From positions 3,038,001 to 3,102,000 of the forward strand of contig VLJF02000046.1 of assembly GCA_008360975.2 (NCBI GenBank): a stretch of DNA of 64,000 nucleotides. The letters run 5' to 3'. The notes under the pieces were generated by a model. That model was not told where the DNA came from. It saw only the letters and a program-made list of their open reading frames with translations, and did not search any database. Numbering within the stretch: position 1 is the first letter of the stretch; each line of letters opens with the position of its first letter. Origin of the DNA: Lichenostomus cassidix. Lineage: Eukaryota; Chordata; Aves; Passeriformes; Meliphagidae. Below are positions 21,607 to 32,904 of the stretch, in pieces. Made by a program: the position numbers and the translations under genes.

Positions 21607-22498
21607 GTGAGCAGGTCCATTGCCAAGCAGACTTTCATCTCTCTGAAGGCAAAAGCTGCTCTACAGCCCAACCACCCTGTGAGCTCATCCTGCTCAGCTC
21701 CTCAGAGGGGATGGGGAGGGACAGTCCTTCCATGGGGAACAGCTCTTGTGATCCATGCCACTGAAACACCTCCATGCTGAAATGTTCTCTGCAAAGTCCC
21801 TCTTCTGTCCCTCACCTTTGCAGAGAGTGTGTGCTGGGAGTTCTCTCATTGCCTGATCCTGGTTAAGGTTCTCCCCTTGAAGTCCTGTCCCCATCTCTCT
21901 CCCTTTCCCCACTGTCCTTCTCCTGCTCCCCCACTGCTGGTGCCATGTTGGGGCACATGTGAGATCAGCCTTGTTTCCCTGCTGATGATCAGGAGGGAGA
22001 GAAGCTTCCCTGAGCAGAGCCTGGAGGTGTCTGTGGGCTCAGAGCCTGTGAAGAGCAGCTCTGCCTGCAGGAGCTGGTGCTGGCAAGGGGAAGGATCAGC
22101 TGGGGCACAGACTGCAGTGTGGGCCTGGCTGGCCCCAGATGGTGCCCCTGGGCCTGGCTCAGGCAGGACACAAAGGGAGCTGGGAACAGCCTCTGGCACC
22201 CAGGGCAGGGAAAGCTGAGGAACGATTGGCCTTCCCTGACCATGGGTCCTGTTCTTGCTCCAGCTGCTGCCAGCAAAGCCATGGCAGGGAGCAGCCCAGA
22301 GCAGTCCAGGGAAACCCCTGGAATTCCTGCTGCCCCAAGCCATTGTGGGCTTTGGATTAAGCCTGTGGCCCGCTTTTCAAAGCTGAAGCCTTATTTATAG
22401 AGCTACAGAAAACACAAATGAGAGGTTGAAAAGGGATGAAAAATTGCACTGAGATTCTTGTCCCCTCCCTGCCAAAAGTCAGAGGGCAAAGGGTAAAC

Positions 22499-22894
22499 TG
22501 CAGCAGTGCAGAACCTGAAGGCAGCTCTCCCCTGCTGCGGGGGAGGGCTGCCCTAGAACCGGAACACGCAGGATGGTCATTCCATGGCCACGAGCTGTGG
22601 GGCTGGTCAGACGCGGTTCTTGCAGAAGCGTTGCAGGTTTAGAAAGGCAGCTGTTTCGTTCCTGGCCTCCATGGTGTTTTTATTGAGGAAAACAGGGGAG
22701 GAATGGGGAGACTGAGGAGGGGGAAGGGAAGGCGAGGGAGGGTGCAGGTTCCATACGAGCCCAGAACCAAAGAGGCCCGTTCCGGAGCTGGCTGGGGATT
22801 TTATCTCTAGGGATGGGGGGCGGTCCTGACTCACATCCAGTCAGAAGGGGTCAGGGGGGCGGGGTCAGGGACAGGAAGAACACACGTTACAACA
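22499..22894 (-). mobile_element. Solo LTR with target duplication
   Basis: A 396-bp insertion starting TGCAGCAG and ending TTACAACA on the plus strand, flanked on both sides by GGTAAAC (22,492-22,498 and 22,895-22,901). The uninterrupted site is visible in the tandem unit at 21,238. On the minus strand it has a GATAAAAT TATA-like site near 22,800 and AATAAA near 22,680, so the minus strand is its sense strand. It is richer in CpG than its neighbours, which suggests a fairly young insertion. Confidence 0.85.
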
Positions 22895-22901
22895 GGTAAA
22901 C

Positions 22902-24628
22902 CATTTCCAGATTGTGCTTTCATGGGAAGAATGGGAAGCTGAGCTCATCTCCTGGCAGCTTTTAGTCCTCCTTGCACCTCAGAGGGAGCAAGTTGGAGCC
23001 ATGTGCCCCACGCCTGGGAAGCAAAAATACAACACACCCTAATTTACTGTTTTCTTTTGAAGACATGAGAGCAGAACCAGTTAAAAGAATGGAGTGGGAA
23101 GCAGGGGTGTGTGAGGGTGGTCTCAGAGCAGGTAATTGGTGAACTCTGGTTGGATCCCCCTCCAGTGGGTATTAGGGGATACATCTTGGGAAGAATCAAA
23201 ACCTGGAAATTATTGTTGACAATGAGTAGATTTTCAAGGACTCTGAAAATATTCCAGAGGGGAGGTTTCACCTGGCACCAGGAGACACTCAGGCAGCAGC
23301 TGAGCTGAAGTGAGGAAAGTGCATCCCTAGAGCAGCTGGGAGCAGTGAAGAGCCTGCAGCTACAGCCCCTCCCACTGTTGGGGCAAACCAGAGAGGTCTC
23401 CTGCAGGGAAATTTATCTCCTTTGTTCCCTACACCTTCTGCCCTACCTCCAGCAGGCCATCTTCTTCCTTCTCAAGAATTACTGCCTAGATTTTGGGTCT
23501 GGTTGGAGTTCTTGTTAAAGAAGTAAGCATCCCACTGCCTCAGGCTTTGTTCCCTGTGGAGGATGGCCCAGGACTTCTGGAGGTGTTTCCCCACTTAGCA
23601 AAGCAGTGTCACATGGTCTGGAACATCCCATGGGTCAGTTGGGGTCAGTGGTCCTGGCTGTGTTCTCTCCCAACCTCCCCTACACCTCCAGCCCTAGTGT
23701 GGCAGTGTGAGAAGCAGGAAAGGCCTCAGCTCCATGTGACCACTGCTCAGCAATGACAAACACATCTCCAATAGCATTCCTGTGTTCAGCACAAGTCCCA
23801 ATGACAGCCCCACACCAGACACTGGGAAGAAAATTAACCCAGCCCAAACCAGCCCACAGGACACAAGCAATCCTGGAACTGCCTCCTCCAAGGGATAGAG
23901 GAGACAGTGAGCTGTAGGGCCAAACACAAGGGCCTTGCTGTTCTGCCATAGCCAGCTGCCCGTGCCCAAGTGACCTACCCTGGGCTGCAGCTCAACCAGC
24001 CTGGCCTTTTTATGGGCAACATTTTGCTCCCCTGAGTCCCCCACTGGCCATTTGGCCCTTCCAGCTGAAGGCAGGAGACTGGGGATTGAGAAGGAAGGAA
24101 GGTTCTCTTGTGTCTCTCTGTGCAGTGCCTTAGTGCATGGAAGAGGACATATGGCTTTGCTGCAGATCTTGCACAGCCTGGAGCTGCAGGTCATGCCCAC
24201 ATGTGTCACAGATGGGACAGGAGAGTCCAGGGCTGCAGGACCACCCTGTGGCAGTTGCAGTGGCAGAAGGTGGTCAGATTTGATGCAGCTGTGCACATCC
24301 TTGGGATGAAATGGACACAGTTCAAAGCCTGGTTGCAAAGGAGCTTTTGCACAGCACACATGAACAGAGAGCAAAGGTGGGGTGCAAAACAGGACACAAT
24401 GTTCTAACAACTGCCATCAAACCCTGAAAGCACTGTGGGAGCTTTCACCAGAAATGGCCTTGACTTCTATACCATCAGCTACTCCAGAGATGTCCCATCT
24501 GATACTGATCTTCTTCGGTGGTTTTGGAGCACATCCTCGCATATTGCTGTATTGCACCTCCTTTAATTTCAGCTTGTTCTAATATTTGATCACCGCTATT
24601 GTAAAAAGCTACCAAACCAAAATTTCCA
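22902..24628. other. Mostly unassigned; LTR-type fragment at 23,590-23,880
   Basis: After a few bases of a fourth tandem unit the sequence is unassigned, apart from about 23,590-23,880. That stretch contains GGTCAGTTGGGGTCAG and CACTGCTCAGCAATGACAAA and resembles the 3' part of common avian LTR elements. Short ORFs on both strands have no recognised domain. Confidence 0.4.
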
Positions 24629-24947
24629 TACATTGAATGGGAATTTCTTGTGTTGCAGTTTGTACCTGTTGCCTCTTACCTGATCAGGGTACATCTCCAA
24701 GAAGATGTCAAATGAAGAGAGAGATGTAGCAAGGCCATTGAGCCCCAAGAGTCCCTGAGTCTTACAGGAATTTTTACTTTGGCAGGTGGTGCAGTCTCCA
24801 TCCTTGGAGATATTCAAAGCCTTCTGGATGACGTTCTGGTCAACCAGCTCCAGGTGTCCCTGCTTGAGCAGAGCAGTTGGATCAGATGATCTCTGGAGAT
24901 CCCTTCCAAACTCCAAACATCTCTGTTTCTGTGATTTTGTACATGGC
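24629..24947 (+). mobile_element. Rearranged CR1 3' end
   Basis: From about 24,770 to 24,945 the plus strand matches a CR1 3' end, including CTCCATCCTTGGAGATATTC and GATGATCTCTGGAGATCCCTTCC, with the terminal TTCTGTGATTTTGT. About 24,640-24,690 matches the same CR1 region in the opposite direction (TTGCAGTTTGTACCTGTTGC), so the fragment is internally inverted or is two insertions. Confidence 0.65.
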
Positions 24948-26462
24948 ATGAGACATCTGAAAAGTTACAGAATCTACAAAGTCAGATGGAGCTGCATCTA
25001 TACCCAATTCCTATGTGTGTTTAATTTTCAATTCCTCTTGGATGATCAATCTTTTGCAGGTGTGGTGATAGAAGCTGCATAAGAAGATGAGTGGTACAAT
25101 ACAGAGGCACAGAAAACTTCCAAGTGGATGAAGTATTGATCATCTGCAAATTGCAAGTCTGAAATCAATGAATATTTTTTTTTGAACAATCATTATAATG
25201 TATTGTCTCTATCACTGTATTCTCTCATTCTGGTTGTGGTTGAAGCAATAGTGGAGCTGTAATTTAGAGGTCCTCCAGAAAGTCATTAAGGGAATTGTAT
25301 GCTGTTTCCTGCCTTTCTGTCAAGCCTTCCTTACATTTTTCCTGAGCTTGACCTCCCACCCTGCCTGCATTCCCAGGGCTCACTGTGTTGGGAAATGCTC
25401 ATGCTGCTGGAAGAGTGAGGTAATTTTTAGGGCATTTCTACCTCCTGTGATTTGGTGTGTGATCCTCCTGTGTCATGGCAGATATATCGACTGTCAGCAA
25501 AGGAAGGAAACAGAAGCCAAAAGCCACCCAAAGCAGAGCAGCTGAATTACCCAGCAAGTTCTACATCAAATCTTGGGGAAGGGTCCTGGGAATCTTGGAC
25601 TTTGAATCTTTTAATATTTTGTGTGTATAAAGAATCTGTGATTTACTGCAGTATAGTAATAATTTCATCTGGAGAATGAAGTGTTCAGTTGCAATTATGA
25701 TTTTTATGTTACATGTTTACTACATTCACATAGCCCATCTTCTTTCCTGCTTCTGTTTTTAATAAATGTATATCAATACAAGTTTATACTTAGCATGTTC
25801 CTTCTGAGGCTGAAACCTGAACTGTGAACATCTTGCTCCAGTGTTACTCTGGAAACTTACACATGTGTTTTGTGTCTGGTTCTTAAACCAAGTTGTATGA
25901 AAATAAAAAATAAGATAATGCACAGAGAGAGAGGTTGCTATTCCTTCTTTTAGTGAGTCTATGTCTTGCCATCAGTTATCACCTAACCATGGCAGAAACA
26001 AGGAATATATTTCAGAAGAACTATGTGACAATGCCAGGGCTGTAATAAAATTGCTTCTCTCATACAAGTGCAGAACATCTTTAGGAACATTTAGTTCTAA
26101 TCCTGTTACCTGGACAATCCCAACTGTTCAGGTGTTTCCTTTGCATAAAATAAGAAATAAAACAAGGAGGAAGAAGCATGTTTAGGCTTAAAGGGCAGAA
26201 GAAGTGTGAGCTGATCCTTGCTGAACATTGTGCTGGCTTACTCTGTTCCCACTGACCTGGAGAATACCTTAGGAAGCAGCCCTTAAAAACAAAGGGATAC
26301 AGGAAGGATGGACACACTTCACAAATAAAATCTTGACGGTGCAAGAGCAGGCTGTGCCTATGTGCTGAAAGATGAGCTGGTAAGAAAAACGATTGGTCTG
26401 GCTGGGCATGGAGCTTTTGTGGGAACTCATGGGAAAAAAAAGAGGGGCAGGCAAATCAGGAA
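24948..26462. other. No recognisable gene
   Basis: AT-richer sequence with several AATAAA words (for example near 25,760 and 25,900) and only short ORFs. No conserved domain or repeat unit seen. Confidence 0.45.
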
Positions 26463-26608
26463 ATGTTTAATGATGTTGTTAGGTCATGCAGAAAGAAAAT
26501 TAGAGGGGTGAAAGCTCAATTAGGACTTAATCTGGCTGCTTTTGTAAAGGATAACAAAACTATTTTTATAAATACAATAATGGCAAAAGGAAGGGTGAGG
26601 ACAACTGT

Positions 26609-27124
26609 GGTGGTGCATGATACCACCTCAGGAACTGCTGGGGAGCCAAGTGGTTCCAGTACAGCAGGGCTTCACTGGTGGGAAACATCCTAGTCTGAGT
26701 AACATGATAAGTCCCTCCCCAAATTATGTAAATCTCCCTGGCTGTAACCTAACCCCTGACTCATCCCTCCCTTCTCCCATTGGTTGTGGTGTTCCCCCCG
26801 CCTCCTCTCCCCTGATCCCAGGTGATCCCTATATCTAGGGACACGTGGAGTTCTTCTTCCTCTTTCACCCTGGAACCCTCTGGAATAAACTTCTGGAATA
26901 TCCGGCTGATTGAGCCTCTGGATTCTTTGTCTCTGGTAACGCATGAGCTATCCAGCTCTCTGGGTGAGTGAGAATCTGTGCCTTACACCAGCACGGGTGT
27001 GAGAAGGGTCTTTCTGTACAGCACCAGGCAGTGCTGGCTGGAGTGATCTCTCGACAGCCTTAGAGACACTTTCGGTAAACGCAGAGGCCTGGTTCCACCC
27101 CTCCTCCCCCTCCTGCGTTAGACA
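26609..27124 (+). mobile_element. Solo LTR inside the CR1
   Basis: A block starting TGTGGTGGTGCATGATACC that interrupts CR1 sequence. It has CTATATCTAGGG near 26,830 as a TATA-type site and AATAAA at about 26,884. The left flank GACAAC and the right flank GACAGC may be an imperfect target duplication. The 3' border is approximate. The LTR structure suggests a class I family, but I do not name it. Confidence 0.6.
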
Positions 27125-28307
27125 GCCTCCATTCTTTATGGGGGGGGGATAGAGTTACCAAAAGTGGTTGAGGTACTCAACACCTCCTTTGCCTCAGTTT
27201 TCAACAGTAAGACAGGTCATTCTCAGGACAAGAGACCTCCTGATCTGGCAGATGGGGACAGGGAGCAGAATGGACCCCCTGCAACCTAGGAGGAAGCAGT
27301 CAGAGACCTGCTGAGCCACTGAGATGCTCACAGGTCTGTGGGACCAGATGGGATCCATCATAGGGGGATGAGGGAGATTGAGGATGAGCTCACCAAGCTG
27401 CTCTCCATCATTTACCATCAGTCCTGGCTCACCAGGGAGGTCCTAGAGGACTGGAGGTGCCAATGTGACCTCATCCACAAGAAGGGCTGGAAGGAGGATC
27501 TGGGGAACTCCAGGCCTGTCAGCCTGACCTCAGTGCCTGGCAAGGTTATGGAACAGATCACCTTGAGTGCCATGAAAGAGCACCTACAGGATGGCTGAGG
27601 GATCAGACCAGCCAGAGTGGATTTCATATCATTATTGATGATCTGGATTAAGGGATTGAGTCAACCATGAGCAAATTTGCAGATGACACCAAGCTGGGTG
27701 TGAATGTGGATCTGCTGGAGGGTAGGAGGGCTCTGCAGAGGGACCTGGACAGGCTGGATCCAGGGGCCAAATCCAACAATGTGAGGTTTAACCAGACCAA
27801 GTGCCAGGTCCTGCACTTTGGCCACAACAACCCCTGCAGTGCTACAGGCTGGGGACAGAGTGGCTGGACAGTGGCCAGGCAGAAAGGGACCTGGGGGCAC
27901 TGATGGACAGCAGGCTGGACGTGAGCCAGCAGTGTGCCCAGGTGGCCAAGGAGGCCAATGGCACCTGGCCTGGATCAGGAATGGTGTGGCCAGCAGGAGC
28001 AGGGCAGTGATTCTTCCCCTGTACTCGGCACTGGTGAGGCCTCACCTCGAGTGCTGTGTCCAGTTCTGGGCAACCAGTTTAGGAAGGACATTGAGGGGCT
28101 GGAGCATGTCCAGAGAAGGGCAACAAGGCTGGGGAAGGGTCTGGAACACAAGTGCTGTGAGGAGTGGCTGAGTTTGGAGCTGGGGTTGTTTATCCTGGAG
28201 AAGAGGAGGCTCAGGGGAGACCTCATCCCTCTCTACAACTCCCTGACAGGAGGCTGCAGCCAGGTAGGGGTTGGGTTCTTCTCCTGGGCAACAGTCAGAG
28301 GACAAGA

Positions 28308-28962
28308 GTGATTTAGGATAAAACAGAAATTATTAATGTAAAAGAACTAGAAGCTGGATAATAGTAATAATAATATTTTTGAACTGATTTAGAGAGCCAG
28401 AGATTGGATAATGACTTACTAAGATATGCCAGCTGCGATCCATTTATTATTCACTTAATGAATTTGTGCCTATCTGGTATCGGGGAGGATGGAGAGAAGA
28501 GAGCCAAATAATTGAGAGAAACCACCAAGTGTAACCGACCATCCCACCCTTGGACCCCAGGACCGGTACGAGTTGGTTCTCAGGCTTGGACTAGGACCAA
28601 GGACCAAGGGAGCATGTGCAAGGGAACAGGGTGAACAGTTCATTGTAATGAAGAGTATGGATCATATAGTAATCAATCATCGGGACCCCTGCCCACAATT
28701 AATCTGAAGACACTGCGCTTGCGCGAGCATATTTAAATGAACTTTGAACTCATTATAATACGAAGCGGGGACAGATAATGAATATGTATAAGGGCTTTGT
28801 TTAACTTTATGCATATGTAATCTGTAACCTAATATAAACTTAGTGAAGTGCAGTTGAGGGTGTGCATGTCTTTGGAGGGGCTACCTGCCATGCACCCCAG
28901 CTGGAATAAACACATACCTACTTCATAACTGTCTGAGTTGTGGAGTCAATTCTGTGCTTCAA
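28308..28962 (+). mobile_element. Solo LTR inside the CR1, with direct repeats
   Basis: About 655 bp starting TGATTTAGGATAAAACAG and ending near CTGTGCTT, flanked by CAAGAG on both sides. The uninterrupted CR1 at about 500 has the word once. AATAAA is at about 28,905, near the 3' end, which fits plus orientation. The terminal dinucleotides are less regular than for a typical LTR. Confidence 0.6.
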
Positions 28963-29214
28963 GAGGACACAGATTTTAGCTGCACCTGGGGATGTTTAGG
29001 CTGGACATTAGAAAAGAATTTTTCACAGAAAGAGTGATTGGGCATTGGAATGGGCTGCCCAGGGAGGTGGTGGAGTCAGTGTCCCTGGAGGTGTTTAAGG
29101 AAAGACTGGATGTGGCACTCGGTGCCATTGTCTGGATGACAAGGTGGTGTTGGATCACAGGTTGGACTTGATGATCTGAATGGTCTTTTCTAACCTGGTT
29201 GATTCTGTGATGAT

Positions 29215-29672
29215 TGTGACACTGCAGGGCCCCAGGGAAGCAAGAGGCCATTGTGACACTGTGGCGCTAAATGGAACCAGGGAGTGCACTGTGACTCTCA
29301 GGGTACTCGTGGAACCATGGAGGCCACTGTGACACTGGGGGGCCTTGTTGAACCAAGGGGCCATTGTGACATTGCAGAAGCAAGGAAACCCTTTTGAGAT
29401 TCCAGGGCGCCGTGGAACCAAGCAAACACTGTGACACTGCAGGACCTCTCAGTGGAACCAAGGGAACAATTGTGAGATTGTGGAGCTCCATGGAACCAAG
29501 AGGCCATTGTGACGTTGCAGAATCAAGGAGAAAATTGCTGCACTGTGAGACCTCATGGAACCAAGGGGGGGTGCCATTGTGACACTGCAGGACCCAAGGA
29601 ACCAAGGGGCCATTGTGACAATACAGAGCCTCATGGAATCATGGAGACCACTGTGACACTCTGGGGCCTCAT
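29215..29672 (-). repeat. ~38-bp satellite array, part 4
   Basis: The same satellite as at 1-262, in opposite orientation, starting right at the CR1 3' end. The CR1-to-satellite order is therefore identical to that at the left edge of the window but inverted. Confidence 0.85.
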
Positions 29673-29985
29673 GGAGGAGGGTGCAGCCAGGTGGGTATTG
29701 GGCTCTGTTCCCAGGGAACAAGGGACAGGATGAAAGGAAATGTCTTAAGCTGTGTACATGAAGTTTAGGCTGCACATAAGGAAGAAATTCTTCACAGAAA
29801 GGGTAACTGGGCATTGGAAGGGGCTGCCCAGGGAGGTGGTGGAGTCACTGTCCCTGGAGCTGTTTAAGGAAAGACTGGATGTGGCACTTACAGCCACCGT
29901 CTGATGACAAGGTGGTGTTAGGTCACAGGTTGGACTTGATGGCCTCAAAGGTCTTTCCCATCCTGGTTAATCCAGTGATTCTGTC
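29672..29985 (+). mobile_element. CR1 LINE 3' end fragment
   Basis: A second, independent piece of the same CR1 3' end. GGCTGCCCAGGGAGGTGGTG is near 29,820, and GGTTGGACTTGATGG leads to a terminal GATTCTG near 29,975. It lies on the far side of the satellite array. Confidence 0.8.
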
Positions 29986-30521
29986 TCTGGGGCACCAGGA
30001 GCTGCCCAAGCTGAGCATCTCCTGAGCATTCCAGACCCAGAGTCACTGTCCCTGACCTCCAGTGCCTCCAGTTCCTGCTGCAGGGCCAGACAGGGCTGGG
30101 CTGCTCTGCAGGGCTGCTGATGGGACATGGATTTCAGTGCTGGGAGATGGAGAGAAGGAGCAGATTCCAGCAAGGCTGTGCCTGGGACAGGTTGGGTGCC
30201 ACAGGAGCTTTAGCAGGGTGTGGGAAGAAGGCAGGAGTTGGGAATCCCACAGGAATTGGCCATTCCTCAGCCAAACACAGCTTTTTGTCTGAAGCATAAA
30301 GAAGGGAGGACAGAGGGACATGAGGAAAGCTTTGGGAGCTCCCAGGGTCAGAGGGAGGTGGGGAAATGGGGCAGTGGGTAAAGTCTGCAAGGGAAGCAGC
30401 ACAGGCCTAGGCCAGGGGAGGAGAGCTGCAGTGGGGTGACCAAAGGCCTTGGGGGGGCTGGGACCACCCCCTGCCAGCAGCAATGACATTTGTGTCCCCT
30501 GGCTGTAGCTGCTGTCCCTGC
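29986..30521. other. No recognisable gene; left outer flank of the palindrome
   Basis: GC-rich sequence with short ORFs. It ends exactly where the left-arm edge LTR begins and has no counterpart beyond the right arm. Confidence 0.5.
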
Positions 30522-31169
30522 TGTCACCGAATCTGCAGAAAAAAATACAAAAACTCTCCAACAACGTTTTAATGTTAGAGAGTCAAGGCGTTACTTTATT
30601 ATCTGGAGGATGTTGTTCTGGCCAGGATGTACCACAGAAATCACATCTCATCCACACATAGCCCGGGTGTGCAGAGAGAATCATTCCAGGATACACAGCT
30701 TTTACTCGATTTCTCAGATATTTTATACAATAAAAATACATAGGAAAGCATTGGGTCAGTGTTCATTGGTCTAAAGTTGAGCAAACCCCCAGTATTCAGT
30801 TTCCCATTGGATCTGAATCTCCTCACCTCTGATGCTAATTAGATTCTTCATTCTTCAGTTTTTCTCATCAGTCCTTTTTCCAGGCCAGGATGTCTTCAGC
30901 CCTGCTGGAGGTGCTCTGGGGTAGCCATTTGTGATATCCACCATGTCCTGTTGATAACCACAATGTCCCAGAGGATGTTCTGTTCATAGTCTTTATCTCT
31001 CTGGTTATCTTCAGGGTCACTCCCAATCTGTTGATATGCTGAGTCCACCAGACCTCATCTGGTAGAACAATGTCCTGAAAGAAACCTAAAATTCCTTTTC
31101 CAGGGTAAAGAGAAACAAAACCTTTGACTAAAGTTATACAAAATGTTTAACCTGATATGTATTCCAACA
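30522..31169 (-). mobile_element. LTR at the outer edge of the left arm (648 bp)
   Basis: On the minus strand it begins TGTTGGAATACATATCAGG and ends GTGACA, with AATAAAG about 80 bp before the end and a TATAAAAT site near 30,726-30,733. Homology with the right arm stops within two bases of its end. It is 63 bp longer than its right-arm partner. Confidence 0.75.
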
Positions 31170-31184
31170 CCACCAAAGAGCCCC

Positions 31185-31395
31185 TGGGCACACAGTGACA
31201 TCAGCGACCAGCACAGGTGACAATTGCAGCAGAACAGCTTGCTGCGCAGGTCACTGAGGGGACAGGGTGACGTCATCAGAGTAATGTCTTCAGAGTGACA
31301 TCAGTGATGTCTTCAGAGTGACATCATCAGCTATCAGCGTGGGTGACAATCGCAGTGGAATGGATTGCTGTAGGTCACTGAGAGGGGACAGGGTG
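31185..31395. repeat. CRE-containing spacer block of the left array
   Basis: A block with GTGACGTCATCAG and a conserved GCTGATGTCACTGTGTGCCC-type stretch, partly repeated again near 31,870-31,960. It marks the outer end of the 11-bp array and mirrors 55,510-55,742. Confidence 0.6.
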
Positions 31396-32904
31396 ACATC
31401 AGGGTGGCATCGAGGTAGCATCAGGTGGTATCAAAATGGCACCAAAGTGGAGGAAAACAGTGTTAAAGTGACAAAAAATGGCACCAAATGGCATCAAAAT
31501 GGCATCAAATGGCATCGAAGTGACACCAAATGGGACTAAATGGCACTAAATGACACCAGAGTGACACTAAATGGCACCAAAGTGGCACTAAATGGCAACA
31601 AATGGCAAAAAATTACATTAAAGTGACATTAAATGGCACTAAAGTGGCACAAAGTGACATTAAATGGCACTAAATGGCACCAAATGGCTCTAAATGGCAT
31701 TAAAGTGACACTAAATGGCACCAGATGGAGCCAAAGTGACACTAAATGGCACCAAAGTGACATCAAATGGCACTAAATGGTGTCAAAGTGGCACTAAATG
31801 GCACTAAATGGGACCAAAGTGACACCAAATGGCACCTGAGTGACACCAAATGGCACTAAATGACACCAAGCAGCCCCTGGGCACACAGTGACATCACCGA
31901 CCAGCACAGGTGACAATGACTGCAGAACAGATTGCTGCAGGTCAGTGAGGAGACAGCAGGTGACATCAAAATGGCCAAAAATTGGGAAAAAATGGCATTG
32001 AAATGACAAAAAACTGCATTAAAGTGACAAAAACTGGCACCAAATGGGACTAAAGTGACACTAAATGGCACCAAAGTGGGAGAAAGTGGCATTGAAGTGG
32101 CAAAAAACGGCACCAAAGTGGCAAGAAATGGCACTTAATGGCATCAAAATGGCATCAAATGGCACCAAAGTGGCACCAAATGGCATTAAACTGATAAAAA
32201 ATGCATTATTGTTTAAAAAATGGCATTAAAGTGACAAAAAATGGCCCCAAATGGGACCAAAGTGACAAAAAATGGCACCAAAGTGACACTAAATTGCACT
32301 AAATGGGACCAAAGTGGCAAAAAATGGCACTAAGTGACACTAAAATGGCAAAAAGTGACACCAAAGTGACATCAAATGGCACCAAATTAGCACTAAATAT
32401 ATTAAAGTGGCACTAAATGGCCTCAAATGGCACTAAATGGTATTAAAGTGACACTAAATGGCACTGAAGTGACACCAGGAGTTATTAAATGGGACCAAAG
32501 TGGCACTAAATGGCACTAAAATGACACCGAATTACATCAAAGTGACATCAAATGGGACCAAAGTGACACTGAATGGCACCAGAGTGACACCAGGGGTCAT
32601 CAAGTGACACCAAATGGCACTAAGTGGCATTAAAGTGACACTAAATGGCACCAGATGGCGCCAAAGTGACACTAAATGGCACCAAAGTGACAAAAAATGG
32701 CATTAAATGGCACCAGAGTGGCACCAAATGTCACTAAAAGTCACTCATGTGACACTAAATGACATCAAATGGCACCAAAGTGGCATTAAAGGGACACAAA
32801 ATGACACCAAATGGCACCAAATTGTCACCAAAAGCCACTAGAAGTCACCAAATGGCACCAAATTGTCACTAAATGGCTCCAAAGTTCCATCAAAGTGACA
32901 CCAA
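31396..32904 (-). repeat. 11-bp period satellite, left arm
   Basis: About 1.5 kb of short units such as TGGCACCAAAG and TGGCACTAAA with a main period of 11 bp. A ~100-bp CRE-type block interrupts it near 31,870-31,960. The mirror array lies at 53,716-55,510. Confidence 0.9.

Larger units (their letters stand above)
18660..22440 (+). repeat. Three tandem copies of a ~1.26-kb exon-bearing unit
   Basis: The same landmark (AAGGCAAAAGCTGCTCT) occurs at 19,121, 20,390 and 21,646, giving spacings of 1,269 and 1,256 bp. Copies 2 and 3 are very similar through intron and exon. Copy 1 is more diverged upstream of its exon. Each unit holds one coiled-coil exon and about 1.1 kb of intron. A fragment of a fourth unit starts at 22,895 after the inserted LTR. 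Confidence 0.92.
26463..29215 (+). mobile_element. CR1 LINE, internally deleted, with two LTR insertions
   Basis: Plus-strand counterpart of the CR1 at 263-2,255. It has CR1 sequence at 26,463-26,608, an inserted LTR, CR1 RT sequence from about 27,137, and a second inserted LTR at 28,308. The CR1 3' end follows at 28,963-29,215 and stops where the satellite begins. The junction near 27,595-27,640, which skips the central RT, is the same as in the other copy. The RT fragment around 27,338-27,595 is open but lacks the catalytic block, so the element is inactive. Confidence 0.85.
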
